From an uncultured Collinsella sp. (GTDB lineage: Bacteria > Actinomycetota > Coriobacteriia > Coriobacteriales > Coriobacteriaceae), in the NCBI GenBank assembly GCA_900759565.1, contig CAAEVV010000032.1, positions 1 to 59,711 on the forward strand: DNA of 59,711 nt. The letters run 5' to 3'. The notes beneath the pieces were generated by a model. That model had not been told where the DNA came from and searched no databases. It saw only the letters and a program-made list of their open reading frames with translations. How positions within the stretch are numbered: the first letter of the stretch is position 1; every line of letters starts with the position of its first letter. Of this stretch, positions 1 through 10,290 are shown in pieces. The translations under genes and the position numbers were made by a program.

Positions 1-107
1 CCAACTCGTTCTACTTCATCGAGGCCGGCACGCTCGTGGAAAAGATCAAGTCGTCCTCGCAGACGCTCAAGCAGGAATACCTCGATACATACGAGCGAGG
101 TGAATGA
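1..107 (+). CDS. 3' end of an unidentified gene (partial)
   Basis: An open frame enters from the left edge with complete codons from position 3 and stops at TGA 105-107. The visible 34 residues begin NSFYFIEAGTLVEKIKSSSQ and end in a charged helix-like tail. The first part resembles the last strand of ABC-transporter ATPases, which often read like 'vyfl.dG.lve', but the fragment is too short to assign. The next gene starts 1 base after this stop, so the two are probably cotranscribed. If this is an ATPase, the small secreted protein downstream could be its cargo or partner; that is inference only. Confidence 0.5.
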   Translation, partial: NSFYFIEAGTLVEKIKSSSQTLKQEYLDTYERGE

Positions 108-108
108 C

Positions 109-453
109 ATGAAACTATTTGAACAGCTGAAGTCCAATGCGTCGCGCATGGCTGTCTACGCCATCCTCGTGGCAACGGCTTTATGCGGAATCGCGGCACC
201 CGTCTATGCGCTCAACGGGGAGAAAGGCGATGTCGAACCCGCGTACATGGCTTCGACGGTTAAGGACCGGTACAAAGCCTTCTCTGGAGACACGTTTTAC
301 GTAGCAGAGTACGACACGACCTACCGTCAGCTTCGCTACAACAAGGGCTACGACTATCTAGGCGCAGAGGCAATCAGCTATACGTCGGGTTGGTACCGCT
401 CCAACTATGGACACATAACCCAGTTCAAGTGTAACTACCGTGTGTACAACTAA
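109..453 (+). CDS. Small secreted protein of unknown function
   Basis: A 114-residue protein. ATG 109 is preferred over the in-frame GTG at 100 because GAGG at 97-100 sits at normal spacing before it. Residues 1-33 look like a Sec signal peptide: a short charged start, a hydrophobic stretch around AVYAILVATALCGIAAP, and a VYA cleavage motif. The mature part of about 80 residues is rich in Tyr, Asn and Gly and ends SNYGHITQFKCNYRVYN, with one Cys. I do not recognise the family. The architecture of a short exported peptide coupled to an upstream gene resembles bacteriocin/immunity-transporter loci such as the lactococcin 972 type, but I could not match the family motifs. Confidence 0.7.
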   Translation: MKLFEQLKSNASRMAVYAILVATALCGIAAPVYALNGEKGDVEPAYMASTVKDRYKAFSGDTFYVAEYDTTYRQLRYNKGYDYLGAEAISYTSGWYRSNYGHITQFKCNYRVYN

Positions 454-467
454 AGCAACCGGCCGGG

Positions 468-503
468 ACGAGGGGTGACGCAAAAGCGTCGCCCCTCGTT
501 TTT
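468..503 (+). terminator. Rho-independent terminator of the small secreted protein gene
   Basis: A 14-bp stem (468-481 with 486-499, one G-T pair) with an AAAA loop, running into TTTTT. It lies 14 bases after the stop codon at 453. Confidence 0.9.
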
Positions 504-595
504 AACCATGTCAACTGAACCTAGTTCAGTTTGGTTGATTTCCGATCTCAGCCGAACACATTGAGCGGAAAGGCCGTTCCCGCAGTCAGTCGAAC

Positions 596-626
596 GTCCC
601 CGGGGCCCTTCTCAGGCCCCGGGGAC
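596..626. other. Perfect GC-rich hairpin in the 317-bp upstream region of rpmE
   Basis: GTCCCCGGGGCC (596-607) pairs perfectly with GGCCCCGGGGAC (615-626) around a 7-nt loop. The stretch 504-707 otherwise shows no convincing gene. The hairpin lacks a proper U-run (only 'ggcatttt' follows), so a terminator role is uncertain. Its GTCCCC/GGGGAC ends resemble other intergenic hairpins in this window. Confidence 0.55.
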
Positions 627-707
627 GGCATTTTCCCAGTTGAAGGAACGGTGGAGATGTGTTTCGATGGGTCAGATTCGTGTCGTTCCGAAAAGACCGT
701 GAACCTT

Positions 708-736
708 TTGTGGGACACGCGGCGCCGTGGTACCAT
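708..736 (+). promoter_or_regulatory. Probable sigma-70 type promoter of rpmE
   Basis: TTGTGG at 708-713 and TACCAT at 731-736 are separated by exactly 17 bp. Transcription would start near 743, giving a leader of about 78 nt that contains the structured element described next. Confidence 0.45.
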
Positions 737-741
737 AGCCG

Positions 742-820
742 AGTTTGTTGTCTTGGTCGGAAACCAAGACGCCTTATGCGCTGATCGGTAACCAGCGCCT
801 GACCAATAAGGAGTCCTACC
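742..820 (+). promoter_or_regulatory. Structured 5' leader of rpmE, candidate L31 autoregulatory element
   Basis: Two hairpins are visible: GTCTTGGT (750-757) with ACCAAGAC (763-770), and GCGCTG (778-783) with CAGCGC (793-798). TTGGTC at 753-758 can alternatively pair with GACCAA at 801-806, directly beside the ribosome-binding site AAGGAG (808-813), so the two folds exclude each other. Ribosomal-protein L31 leaders are known as candidate autoregulatory RNAs in Actinobacteria. Membership of a named family was not tested. Confidence 0.5.
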
Positions 821-1246
821 ATGAAGCAGGGTATCCATCCCCAGTATGTCGAGTGCACGGTGACGTGCTCCTGCGGCAACACCTTCAAGACGCACGCTAC
901 CGTGTCCGAGATGAAGGTCGAGCTTTGCAACGAGTGCCACCCGTTCTACACCGGCCAGCAGAAGTTCGTCGACACCGGTGGACGCGTCCAGCGCTTCGCC
1001 GACAAGTTCGGTGGCGCCGCTGCCGCCCAGCTCAAGAAGGCTGAGGAGGCCAAGGCCGCCAAGGCCGCCAAGGCTGCTGAGGCCGAGGCCGCTCGCAAGG
1101 CCGCCGCTGAGGCTAAGGCTGCCGAGAAGGCTAAGCGTGCCGCTAAGTTCGCCGAGGAGGCTGCCAAGCAGGCTGCCGAGGCTCCCGCAGAGGCTCCCGT
1201 CGAGGAAGCCGCCGCCGAGGCCGAGACCACCGAGGCTGCTGAGTAA
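821..1246 (+). CDS. rpmE: 50S ribosomal protein L31 with long Ala/Lys/Glu-rich tail
   Basis: A 141-residue protein. Residues 1-66 are a canonical L31, starting MKQGIHPQYVECTVTC, with the zinc-type cysteines C16/C18 and C36/C39 (CxC...CxxC). Bacterial L31 is usually 66-80 residues. Here residues 67-141 add a low-complexity tail of Ala, Lys and Glu, ending in an acidic segment, probably helical or disordered and exposed on the ribosome surface. The RBS is AAGGAG at 808-813. The zinc-type cysteines imply expression under zinc sufficiency in organisms that carry a second Cys-less paralogue; no paralogue is in this window. Confidence 0.95.
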   Translation: MKQGIHPQYVECTVTCSCGNTFKTHATVSEMKVELCNECHPFYTGQQKFVDTGGRVQRFADKFGGAAAAQLKKAEEAKAAKAAKAAEAEAARKAAAEAKAAEKAKRAAKFAEEAAKQAAEAPAEAPVEEAAAEAETTEAAE

Positions 1247-1281
1247 ATAGCTCGCCGAGCAAACACTCGCATTCATGGCTA

Positions 1282-1320
1282 AAGGGCCGCGTATCCATCT
1301 GGGTGCGCGGCCCTTTTCTT
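1282..1320 (+). terminator. Rho-independent terminator of rpmE
   Basis: AAGGGCCGCG (1282-1291) pairs with CGCGGCCCTT (1306-1315), followed by TTCTTTTT. Confidence 0.9.
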
Positions 1321-1388
1321 TTTGATTAGTGCAAACTAACCTATCCTCATGGCATCAAATGGCGGAGAGGCGGCGTTTGCCCAGATAA

Positions 1389-1424
1389 ACCCTCCAAAAT
1401 TAACCTGTCCCATTGTGGCAGGTT
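1389..1424. repeat. Intergenic hairpin repeat, AACCTGTCCC type, copy 1
   Basis: AACCTG (1402-1407) and CAGGTT (1419-1424) form an inverted repeat around 'tcccattgtgg'. Together with the preceding 'ctccaaaatt' it closely matches 13588-13626 upstream of the recombinase gene, so this is a dispersed element. Just downstream lie a 16-bp perfect palindrome CGGTCGAGCTCGACCG (1444-1459) and a TACAAT box (1487-1492) that may be the -10 of secA. Confidence 0.6.
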
Positions 1425-1553
1425 GGTCGTAGTTATTACGTGGCGGTCGAGCTCGACCGTATAGGCCGCGCCTTGTTTGGCTAAAGTACAATCATCTGTG
1501 TTTAACTCGCCCGCAGCTGCACGGCGTGGGCGATGGCCAAAAAGGAAAACCAC

Positions 1554-4360
<2,807 letters not shown>

Positions 4361-4361
<1 letters not shown>

Positions 4362-5509
4362 TGGCTGAGGCTTTAGAGGTAACGCCCGCCGAGCTGGACG
4401 CGTTTGCGGACCGGCTCGGTGAGGTCGAGTCATATCTCCACCTGGACGAGAAGCGTACCCGCGTGTCCGAGCTCGAGGCCAAAAGTGTTGCCCCTGGCTT
4501 TTGGGATGACGCCGACGCCGCCCGTGCCACCATGGAGGAGATTGCGCGCACCAAGGAAGATATCGCTGCCGTGGACACCGCGCGCGGCGAGCTTTCCGAT
4601 GCCCGCGCCGCGCTGGAGCTTGCCGAGGAGATGGGGGATGACCCCGACGCCGTCGCCCTTCGCGAGGAGGCTACAGCCACGGCTGAGCGCCTGGCCCGGG
4701 CCATCGATGAGCTTGAGCTTTCGAGCTGGTTTACCGGTGAGTTCGATCACGGCGATGCCATTGTGACCATCAAGCCCGGACAGGGTGGTCTGGAGGCGCA
4801 GGACTGGACCTTCATGCTCTTTAAGATGTACATGAAGTACTGCCAGCGTCGCGGCTGGAAGGTCACCATCAACGACTGTCCCGCGGCCGAGGTCATCGGC
4901 ATCGACCGCGCGACCTTTACCGTCGAGGGCAAGGACGCATTTGGCATGCTGCGCGCCGAGGCCGGCGTCCACCGCTTGGTTCGCATTAGCCCCACCGACG
5001 ACAAGAAGCGCCGCCAGACCACGTTTGCCGGCGTCGAGGTCATCCCCGTGCTACCCGATGATATCGACATCGAAATCAGTCCCGATGACATCCGCGTGGA
5101 CGTGTACCACGCGAGTGGCCCGGGCGGTCAGGGCGTTAACACCACCGACTCCGCCGTGCGCGTGACGCATTTCCCCAGCGGCATTGTGGTCACCTGCCAA
5201 AACGAGCGCAGCCAGATCCAGAACAAGGCCGCGTGCATGCAGATCCTCAAGGCTCGTCTGTACGAGATTGAGCTCGAGAAGCGCGCCGAGGCGCTCGATG
5301 AAATTCGCGGACCCAAGACCACGATCGGTTTTGGCAACCAGATTCGCAGCTATGTGCTCTACCCGTACCAGATGGTCAAAGACCTACGCACGGGCGTTGA
5401 GACCAGCAACGTCGAGGCAGTTCTTGACGATGGCGACCTGGACCCGTTTGTTATTGGCTACCATCGCTGGGCTACCGGCAACGCCGATGCAGAAGGCTCG
5501 GAGGTCTAA
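4361..5509 (+). CDS. prfB: Peptide chain release factor 2
   Basis: A 382-residue release factor that terminates translation at UAA/UGA. The catalytic GGQ is at residues 255-257 (SGPGGQGVN). The frame is open from ATG 4361: there is no in-frame UGA near codon 25 and so no programmed +1 frameshift of the E. coli kind. The C-terminal RF2 signature QIRSYVLYPYQMVKDLRTG is present. The tripeptide that reads the stop codon, normally SPF in RF2, is SPT at residues 210-212 (VRISPTDDKKRRQTTF). Family assignment rests on the whole protein; the odd residue is reported as a finding. The start overlaps the secA stop by one base. Confidence 0.96.
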
Positions 5510-5634
5510 AACATCGGGTGGCTTCAAGCCGATGCCAAGCCCAACGGTTGGACGGGTTTGTATCCAGAATAAACCCTGCGCAGGGGTGGTTTTTGTCCGG
5601 CGAATCGGTAGAATCGAATACAAGAAGAAGTTCA

Positions 5635-5662
5635 AAGCGCATCCGTTTGGGTGCGCTTTTTT
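5635..5662 (+). terminator. Terminator of secA-prfB, ending at the RBS of the next gene
   Basis: AAGCGCATCC (5635-5644) pairs with GGGTGCGCTT (5649-5658), then TTTT. The next gene's RBS GGGAGG (5665-5670) starts 2-3 bases after the U-run, so any readthrough transcript would have its RBS beside the hairpin. Confidence 0.85.
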
Positions 5663-5674
5663 GAGGGAGGCAGC

Positions 5675-6565
5675 ATGGCATATCGTCTGGACATCAAGCG
5701 CATTCTTTCGATGAACTTCTTTCACGACCTGCCCCAGATCATGTTGGGGTGTGCCTTGGCCGCCATCGCGACCGACTTGTTTTTGATTCCCAACGGTCTT
5801 GCCGCCGGTGGCGTTACGGGCCTTGCCACCATTATCCAGGCGGTCGGCGCGGCGCGCGGCCTATCGCTTCCCGTTGGTATTCAGACGATCGTGATGAACG
5901 CCTTGCTGTTGTTGGTCGTTATGCGCGAGGGCGGCATGTTCTACGTGGTGCAGACCGCGACGGGCTTTGTGCTGCTGGGCTTCTTTACCGATCTGTTCGC
6001 CCCGTTTGTAGCACCTCTGGCGGATGCGGACCTGATGCTCCCTGCCATGTGGGGCGGCATTATTACGGGCATCGGTTACGGCATGGTGTTGCGCGCCGGC
6101 GCCAACACCGGCGGCTCGGACACGATTGGCCAAATCATCTCGCGTAACACCTCGCTGCCGGTGGGCTCGACCGTCATGGCGATCGATGTTGCCGTATGCG
6201 CGCTATCGGCTCCGGTCTTTTCAATCGAAAACGCACTGTATGCAGGCCTTTCGATGGTCATTAGCGGCTACGTGATCGATGCCGTGGTCGATGGTGGCAA
6301 CAAACGCCGTATGGTACTCATCATCTCGGACAAGTTTCCTGATATCGCTGCCGATATCATGTATGGCCTGGGTCGTGGTTGTACCAAGTTTAAGGCGACT
6401 GGCATGTATTCGGGTGCCGAGAAGCCGGTGATTATGGTCATCGTGAGCCGTCGAGAGCTCAATACCCTCAAGACGATCGTGCGCGAGCGCGATCCTCACG
6501 CCATTGTGACGGTCGCTGACGTTACGGAAGCCTTCGGCGAGGGATTCAAGGACATTAGCGCGTAG
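5675..6565 (+). CDS. YitT family membrane protein (DUF161/DUF2179)
   Basis: A 296-residue integral membrane protein with about five hydrophobic segments in the first 190 residues, followed by a soluble DUF2179-type C-terminal domain (about residues 210-290, containing YSGAEKPVIMVIVSRRELNT). It shows the family hallmark of Gly-rich loops: LIPNGLAAGGVTGLATI, and GANTGGSDTIGQII in the second half. ATG 5675 is preferred over GTG 5651 because of the RBS GGGAGG (5665-5670). The molecular function of YitT proteins is not established; transport is often suggested. Confidence 0.88.
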   Translation: MAYRLDIKRILSMNFFHDLPQIMLGCALAAIATDLFLIPNGLAAGGVTGLATIIQAVGAARGLSLPVGIQTIVMNALLLLVVMREGGMFYVVQTATGFVLLGFFTDLFAPFVAPLADADLMLPAMWGGIITGIGYGMVLRAGANTGGSDTIGQIISRNTSLPVGSTVMAIDVAVCALSAPVFSIENALYAGLSMVISGYVIDAVVDGGNKRRMVLIISDKFPDIAADIMYGLGRGCTKFKATGMYSGAEKPVIMVIVSRRELNTLKTIVRERDPHAIVTVADVTEAFGEGFKDISA

Positions 6566-6771
6566 GGCGACCGCGTTCCATCCAAAAGACGTTCACATTG
6601 ATAAACCGTTTCATCAGCGGTTCTGCCTGCTAAATTGTTCAAATAATGATAAAAACTCTGGTAAAGCCATCAGTTTCCAGCATAATGAATGACGTACGTG
6701 CATTGCGGCTGTGTTGGGATTACCTTCGGTGCCGTGCGCATTTTGTCTAATGAGGATGAAAGGAAGGCACA

Positions 6772-7602
6772 ATGAGCGACGAAGAGCTCAAAAAGGTTGC
6801 CAACGAGGTAAGGAAGGGCATCGTCACCGGCGTGCACGCTGCCAAGTCCGGCCATCCGGGCGGTTCGCTCGGCGCTGCCGACATCATGACCTATCTGTAC
6901 TTTGAGGAAATGAACGTCGACCCGGCCGATCCCCGCAAGGCTGACCGCGATCGCTTTGTGCTCTCCAAGGGCCACTGTGCTCCGGGTCTGTACGCCGTGC
7001 TCGCCGAGCGCGGGTTCTTCCCCAAGGAGGACCTCGAGACGCTGCGTCATATCGGCAGCCACCTGCAGGGCCATCCCAACATGAACGACACCCCGGGCGT
7101 CGATATGTCCACCGGCTCGCTGGGCCAGGGCATCTCCGCTGCCGTGGGCATGGCGGTTGCCGCCAAGCACTGGGGTGATACTTACCGCACGTACGCCCTG
7201 CTGGGCGATGGCGAGAGCGAGGAGGGCCAGGTCTGGGAGGCCGCCATGTTTGCCGGCAACCAGCAGCTCGATAACCTCTGCGTGATCGTCGACCACAACG
7301 GCCTGCAGATCGACGGCCCCGTCGAGGAGGTCAACGACCCCATGCCGCTCGCCGACAAGTTCCGCGCCTTTAAGTTCCACGTGGTGGAGCTTGCCGACGG
7401 CAACGATTTCGACCAGATCCGCGCCGCCTTTGCCGAGGCCCGCGCCACCAAGGGTCAGCCGACCGCCATCATCGCCGAGACCATGAAGGGCAAGGGCGTT
7501 TCCTTTATGGAGAACCAGGTTGGTTGGCACGGCAAGGCCCCCAACGATGAACAGTTTGAGCAGGCCATGGCAGAGCTCACGGCCGCCGGAGAGGAGCTCT
7601 AG
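6772..7602 (+). CDS. Transketolase, N-terminal (TPP-binding) subunit
   Basis: A 276-residue protein equal to the N-terminal third of transketolase, which transfers two-carbon units in the non-oxidative pentose phosphate pathway. The TPP/Mg motif GDGESEEGQVWEA (about residues 146-158) and the substrate/TPP segment SGHPGGSLGAADIM are present. The RBS AAAGGAAGG lies just upstream. It is followed after one base by the C-terminal subunit gene; the two form the split transketolase common in Actinobacteria, Firmicutes and archaea. No second transketolase is seen here. Confidence 0.95.
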   Translation: MSDEELKKVANEVRKGIVTGVHAAKSGHPGGSLGAADIMTYLYFEEMNVDPADPRKADRDRFVLSKGHCAPGLYAVLAERGFFPKEDLETLRHIGSHLQGHPNMNDTPGVDMSTGSLGQGISAAVGMAVAAKHWGDTYRTYALLGDGESEEGQVWEAAMFAGNQQLDNLCVIVDHNGLQIDGPVEEVNDPMPLADKFRAFKFHVVELADGNDFDQIRAAFAEARATKGQPTAIIAETMKGKGVSFMENQVGWHGKAPNDEQFEQAMAELTAAGEEL

Positions 7603-7603
7603 G

Positions 7604-8545
7604 ATGGCAGACGTCAAGAAAATCGCCACGCGTGTAAGCTACGGCGAGGCCCTCGTCGAGCTCGCCAACGAGCGCGATGACTTTGTGGTCCTCGACGCCG
7701 ACCTGGCCGCCGCCACGCAGACCGGCAAATTTAAGGCCGCATGCCCCGATCGCTTCTTCGATGTGGGTATCGCCGAGAGCAACCTGATGGGTGTTGCCGC
7801 CGGTATCGCGACCACCGGTCGTGTTGCCTTCGCGAGCACCTTTGCCATGTTCGCTGCCGGTCGCGCTTTTGAGCAGGTCCGTAACTCCATCGGCTACCCG
7901 CACCTCAACGTTAAGATCGGTGCCACGCACGCCGGTATCTCGGTGGGCGAGGATGGCGCCACGCACCAGTGCTGCGAGGATATCGCCCTGATGCGCGTCA
8001 TCCCTGGCATGACTGTGATTGTTCCCGCCGACGACGTGGAGGCCCGCGCCGTGACGCGCGCCGCCTACGAGTGCGACGGTCCGGTGTACATGCGCTTCGC
8101 CCGTTTGGCCTCGCCGGTTATCAACGACCCCGAGACCTACAAGTTCGAGTTGGGTAAGGGCATTGTCATGCGCGAGGGCGCCGATGTGACCATCATCGCC
8201 TGCGGCCTGATGTTCGGCGAGGCTCTCGAGGCCGCCGAGCAGCTCGCTGCCGAGGGCATCGACGCCGAGGTCATCAACATGCACACCATCAAGCCCATCG
8301 ATGCCGACCTGATCGTCAAGAGCGCCACCAAGACCGGCCACGTCGTGACCGTCGAGGAGCATTCTGTAATCGGTGGCCTGGGCAGCGCCGTTGCCGACGT
8401 CCTGTGCGAGCAGTGCCCGACGCCGCTCAAGAAGATCGGCGTCAACGACACCTTCGGTGAGTCCGGCCCGGGCGCCGAGCTCCTGCACAAGTACGGCCTG
8501 GACGCCGCCAACATCGTGGCGACCACCAAGGAGTTCTTGGCATAA
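7604..8545 (+). CDS. Transketolase, C-terminal (pyrimidine-binding) subunit
   Basis: A 313-residue partner of the preceding protein. It carries the pyrimidine-binding domain (YGEALVELANERDDFVVLDA, with FDVGIAESNLMGVAAGIA containing the catalytic Glu that activates TPP) and the C-terminal transketolase domain (INMHTIKPIDADLI). ATG 7604 follows the stop of the N-subunit by one base, with GGAGAGGAG upstream as RBS, so stoichiometric production is likely. It resembles the 1-deoxyxylulose-5-phosphate synthase C-terminus, but the two-gene arrangement argues for transketolase. Confidence 0.94.
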   Translation: MADVKKIATRVSYGEALVELANERDDFVVLDADLAAATQTGKFKAACPDRFFDVGIAESNLMGVAAGIATTGRVAFASTFAMFAAGRAFEQVRNSIGYPHLNVKIGATHAGISVGEDGATHQCCEDIALMRVIPGMTVIVPADDVEARAVTRAAYECDGPVYMRFARLASPVINDPETYKFELGKGIVMREGADVTIIACGLMFGEALEAAEQLAAEGIDAEVINMHTIKPIDADLIVKSATKTGHVVTVEEHSVIGGLGSAVADVLCEQCPTPLKKIGVNDTFGESGPGAELLHKYGLDAANIVATTKEFLA

Positions 8546-8615
8546 GGCAAGGCGGATCTCAAGGACTGCTTCGCCAGAACTACAAAACTGTTTCGCCAGT
8601 ACTATGGAAACCCGG

Positions 8616-8647
8616 CAGGGGCGCTCTCTTGGAGAGCGCCCCTGTTT
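8616..8647 (+). terminator. Terminator of the transketolase pair
   Basis: CAGGGGCGCTCTC (8616-8628) pairs with GAGAGCGCCCCTG (8632-8644) around a TTG loop, then TTT. Confidence 0.85.
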
Positions 8648-8648
8648 C

Positions 8649-8713
8649 AGTTGCGGTGAAATAAGGACTGATTAGACCTTTTAACTGGTAAAAGTCCCTA
8701 TTTCACCGCAACT
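8649..8713. repeat. Dispersed hairpin repeat, TTGCGGTGAAATA family, copy 1
   Basis: AGTTGCGGTGAAATA and TATTTCACCGCAACT are perfect inverted arms, extended inward by AGGACT/AGTCCC. Two other copies are at 22575-22643 and 37578-37643 with the same outer arms but different inner arms. Confidence 0.85.
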
Positions 8714-8842
8714 TATGAAGACGCCCCTCAAGCACGGTCCCATCAGGGAAAAGGGCATATATCGACAAAGCGCAATTCAGACCCTTCCAGCTTTGTATAT
8801 GCAGCACCCCAAGATAAACGCGGCGACCCCTTAGTTATCGCA

Positions 8843-8965
8843 GGCCGGGCACAGGGTTACTCTCCAAATCTTTCCGCAGGACGGAGGAGCCCCCGCCGCG
8901 CGAAGCGCGCAGCGGGGGCTCCGACATGTCCGAGAACGATTTGGGGAGTAGCCCTGTGCCCGGCC
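8843..8965. repeat. Large 123-bp nested inverted repeat upstream of ftsE
   Basis: GGCCGGGCACAGGG (8843-8856) is the exact complement of CCCTGTGCCCGGCC (8952-8965). Inside, CCAAATC (8864-8870) faces GATTTGG (8938-8944). The core GAGCCCCCGC...GCGGGGGCTC surrounds a tip with CGCGCG/CGCGCG. In RNA this would be a long, slightly bulged hairpin. It lies in a 524-bp gene-free interval (8546-9069) whose remainder, apart from the terminator and repeat above, shows no gene. It may be a miniature mobile element or a structured RNA. Confidence 0.75.
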
Positions 8966-9069
8966 GACGGGATCCCTAAGCACGCCATGCTTCTTATGTG
9001 CAGCAAAGCTAATGCTGCTAAAATACAAAGCGCTCATGTAGTTTAAACGCACGACGATAAGGAGCACCA

Positions 9070-10290
9070 GTGGGTAACCACTTCCGTACCTCCGGTGCGG
9101 GCGATGATGCCCCCAAGACGCAGGCAGGCGTCCAGGGCAGTCGTTTCGCCACTCCGGATTCAGAGGGCCAGCCTGTTGCTCAGGCCCCCGCTCAGCCGGC
9201 AGATCAGGCACAGCCGGCATCCGATCCCTTTGCCTATAATCCAACCAGCGATGTCGCGCTTTCCGGCACGGCGGGTTTTGAGCCCGTTCAGGCCGTGACC
9301 GCTCGCGTGGAGCAGCCTCAGGCTGGTGCCGCCACGCCGCAGCCTACCATGGCCGGCATTCCCGACCCCTTGGCCCCTGCGACGCCGGCTCCTCAGCCTG
9401 CGCAGTCCGGTCTCTTTGCCGCTATTCCCGACCCCACGCAGCCTGCTGCCCCGGTGGTCGAGAGCGATCAGGCAGCCGAGGTCGCAAGCCTCGATAACGC
9501 GCTCAACAACCCCGATTTTACGTCGGTGTTTGCGCCCGTCGATCCGCAGGCCAGCCGCAAGAAGATGGCCAAGCAGGCCGGTGTCGAGCCCGTCATCCTT
9601 ATGGAGCATGTCACCAAGATCTATCCGGCACAGCCCAACAAGCCTGCACTCGACGACATCAACATCGAGATCTATCCGGGCGAGTTTGTCTTCTTGGTCG
9701 GTCACTCCGGCTCGGGTAAGACCACGCTGCTGTCGACGCTCAACCGCGACGTCAAGCCCACGAGCGGCCGCATTTTGGTCGCCGGTCAGGACCTTATGAA
9801 GATCAAGAACCGCAAGGTTCCATTCCTCCGTCGCCAGATCGGCGCCGTGTTCCAGGACTTTAAGCTCCTGCCGCAAAAGACCGCCTACGAAAACGTGGCG
9901 TTTGCCCTGCAGTGCATCGGCAAGCCCAAGGGCGTCATTCGCAGCCAGGTGCCCGAGGTGCTGCGTCTGGTCGGTTTGGCCGATCAGATGGACTCGCTGC
10001 CCGACCAGCTTTCCGGTGGCGAGCAGCAGCGCGTTGCCGTCGCCCGCGCTATGGTCAACCGTCCGCCGCTGCTGATCTGCGACGAGCCCACGGGTAACCT
10101 CGACCCGGCGATCTCGCTGGGCATCATGAAGCTGCTCGAGCGTATTAACCGCACCGGCACCACCGTGATCGTCGCCACGCACGACCGCGAGATGGTCGAT
10201 AGCATGCACCGTCGCGTGATCGCCCTCGAGGGCGGCCACGTTATCCGCGACCAGGAGAGGGGAGGTTACGGCAACTATGGCACCAACTAA
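9070..10290 (+). CDS. ftsE: Cell division ATP-binding protein FtsE with long N-terminal extension
   Basis: A 406-residue protein. GTG 9070 is supported by AAGGAG at 9059-9064. Residues 1-174 are a low-complexity Pro/Ala/Gln-rich region; residues 175-400 are the FtsE ATPase with Walker A GHSGSGKT (211-218), signature LSGGEQQRVAVARA, and Walker B LLICDEPTGNLDP. FtsE is usually about 220-230 residues, so the extension nearly doubles the protein. With FtsX it forms a membrane complex that controls peptidoglycan hydrolases at the divisome. It overlaps ftsX by 14 bases. Confidence 0.95.
   Translation: MGNHFRTSGAGDDAPKTQAGVQGSRFATPDSEGQPVAQAPAQPADQAQPASDPFAYNPTSDVALSGTAGFEPVQAVTARVEQPQAGAATPQPTMAGIPDPLAPATPAPQPAQSGLFAAIPDPTQPAAPVVESDQAAEVASLDNALNNPDFTSVFAPVDPQASRKKMAKQAGVEPVILMEHVTKIYPAQPNKPALDDINIEIYPGEFVFLVGHSGSGKTTLLSTLNRDVKPTSGRILVAGQDLMKIKNRKVPFLRRQIGAVFQDFKLLPQKTAYENVAFALQCIGKPKGVIRSQVPEVLRLVGLADQMDSLPDQLSGGEQQRVAVARAMVNRPPLLICDEPTGNLDPAISLGIMKLLERINRTGTTVIVATHDREMVDSMHRRVIALEGGHVIRDQERGGYGNYGTN

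Noticed and set aside
596..626. GC-rich perfect hairpin as a terminator
   Set aside because: No U-run follows and another strong terminator already lies at 468-503, so it is listed only as a hairpin.
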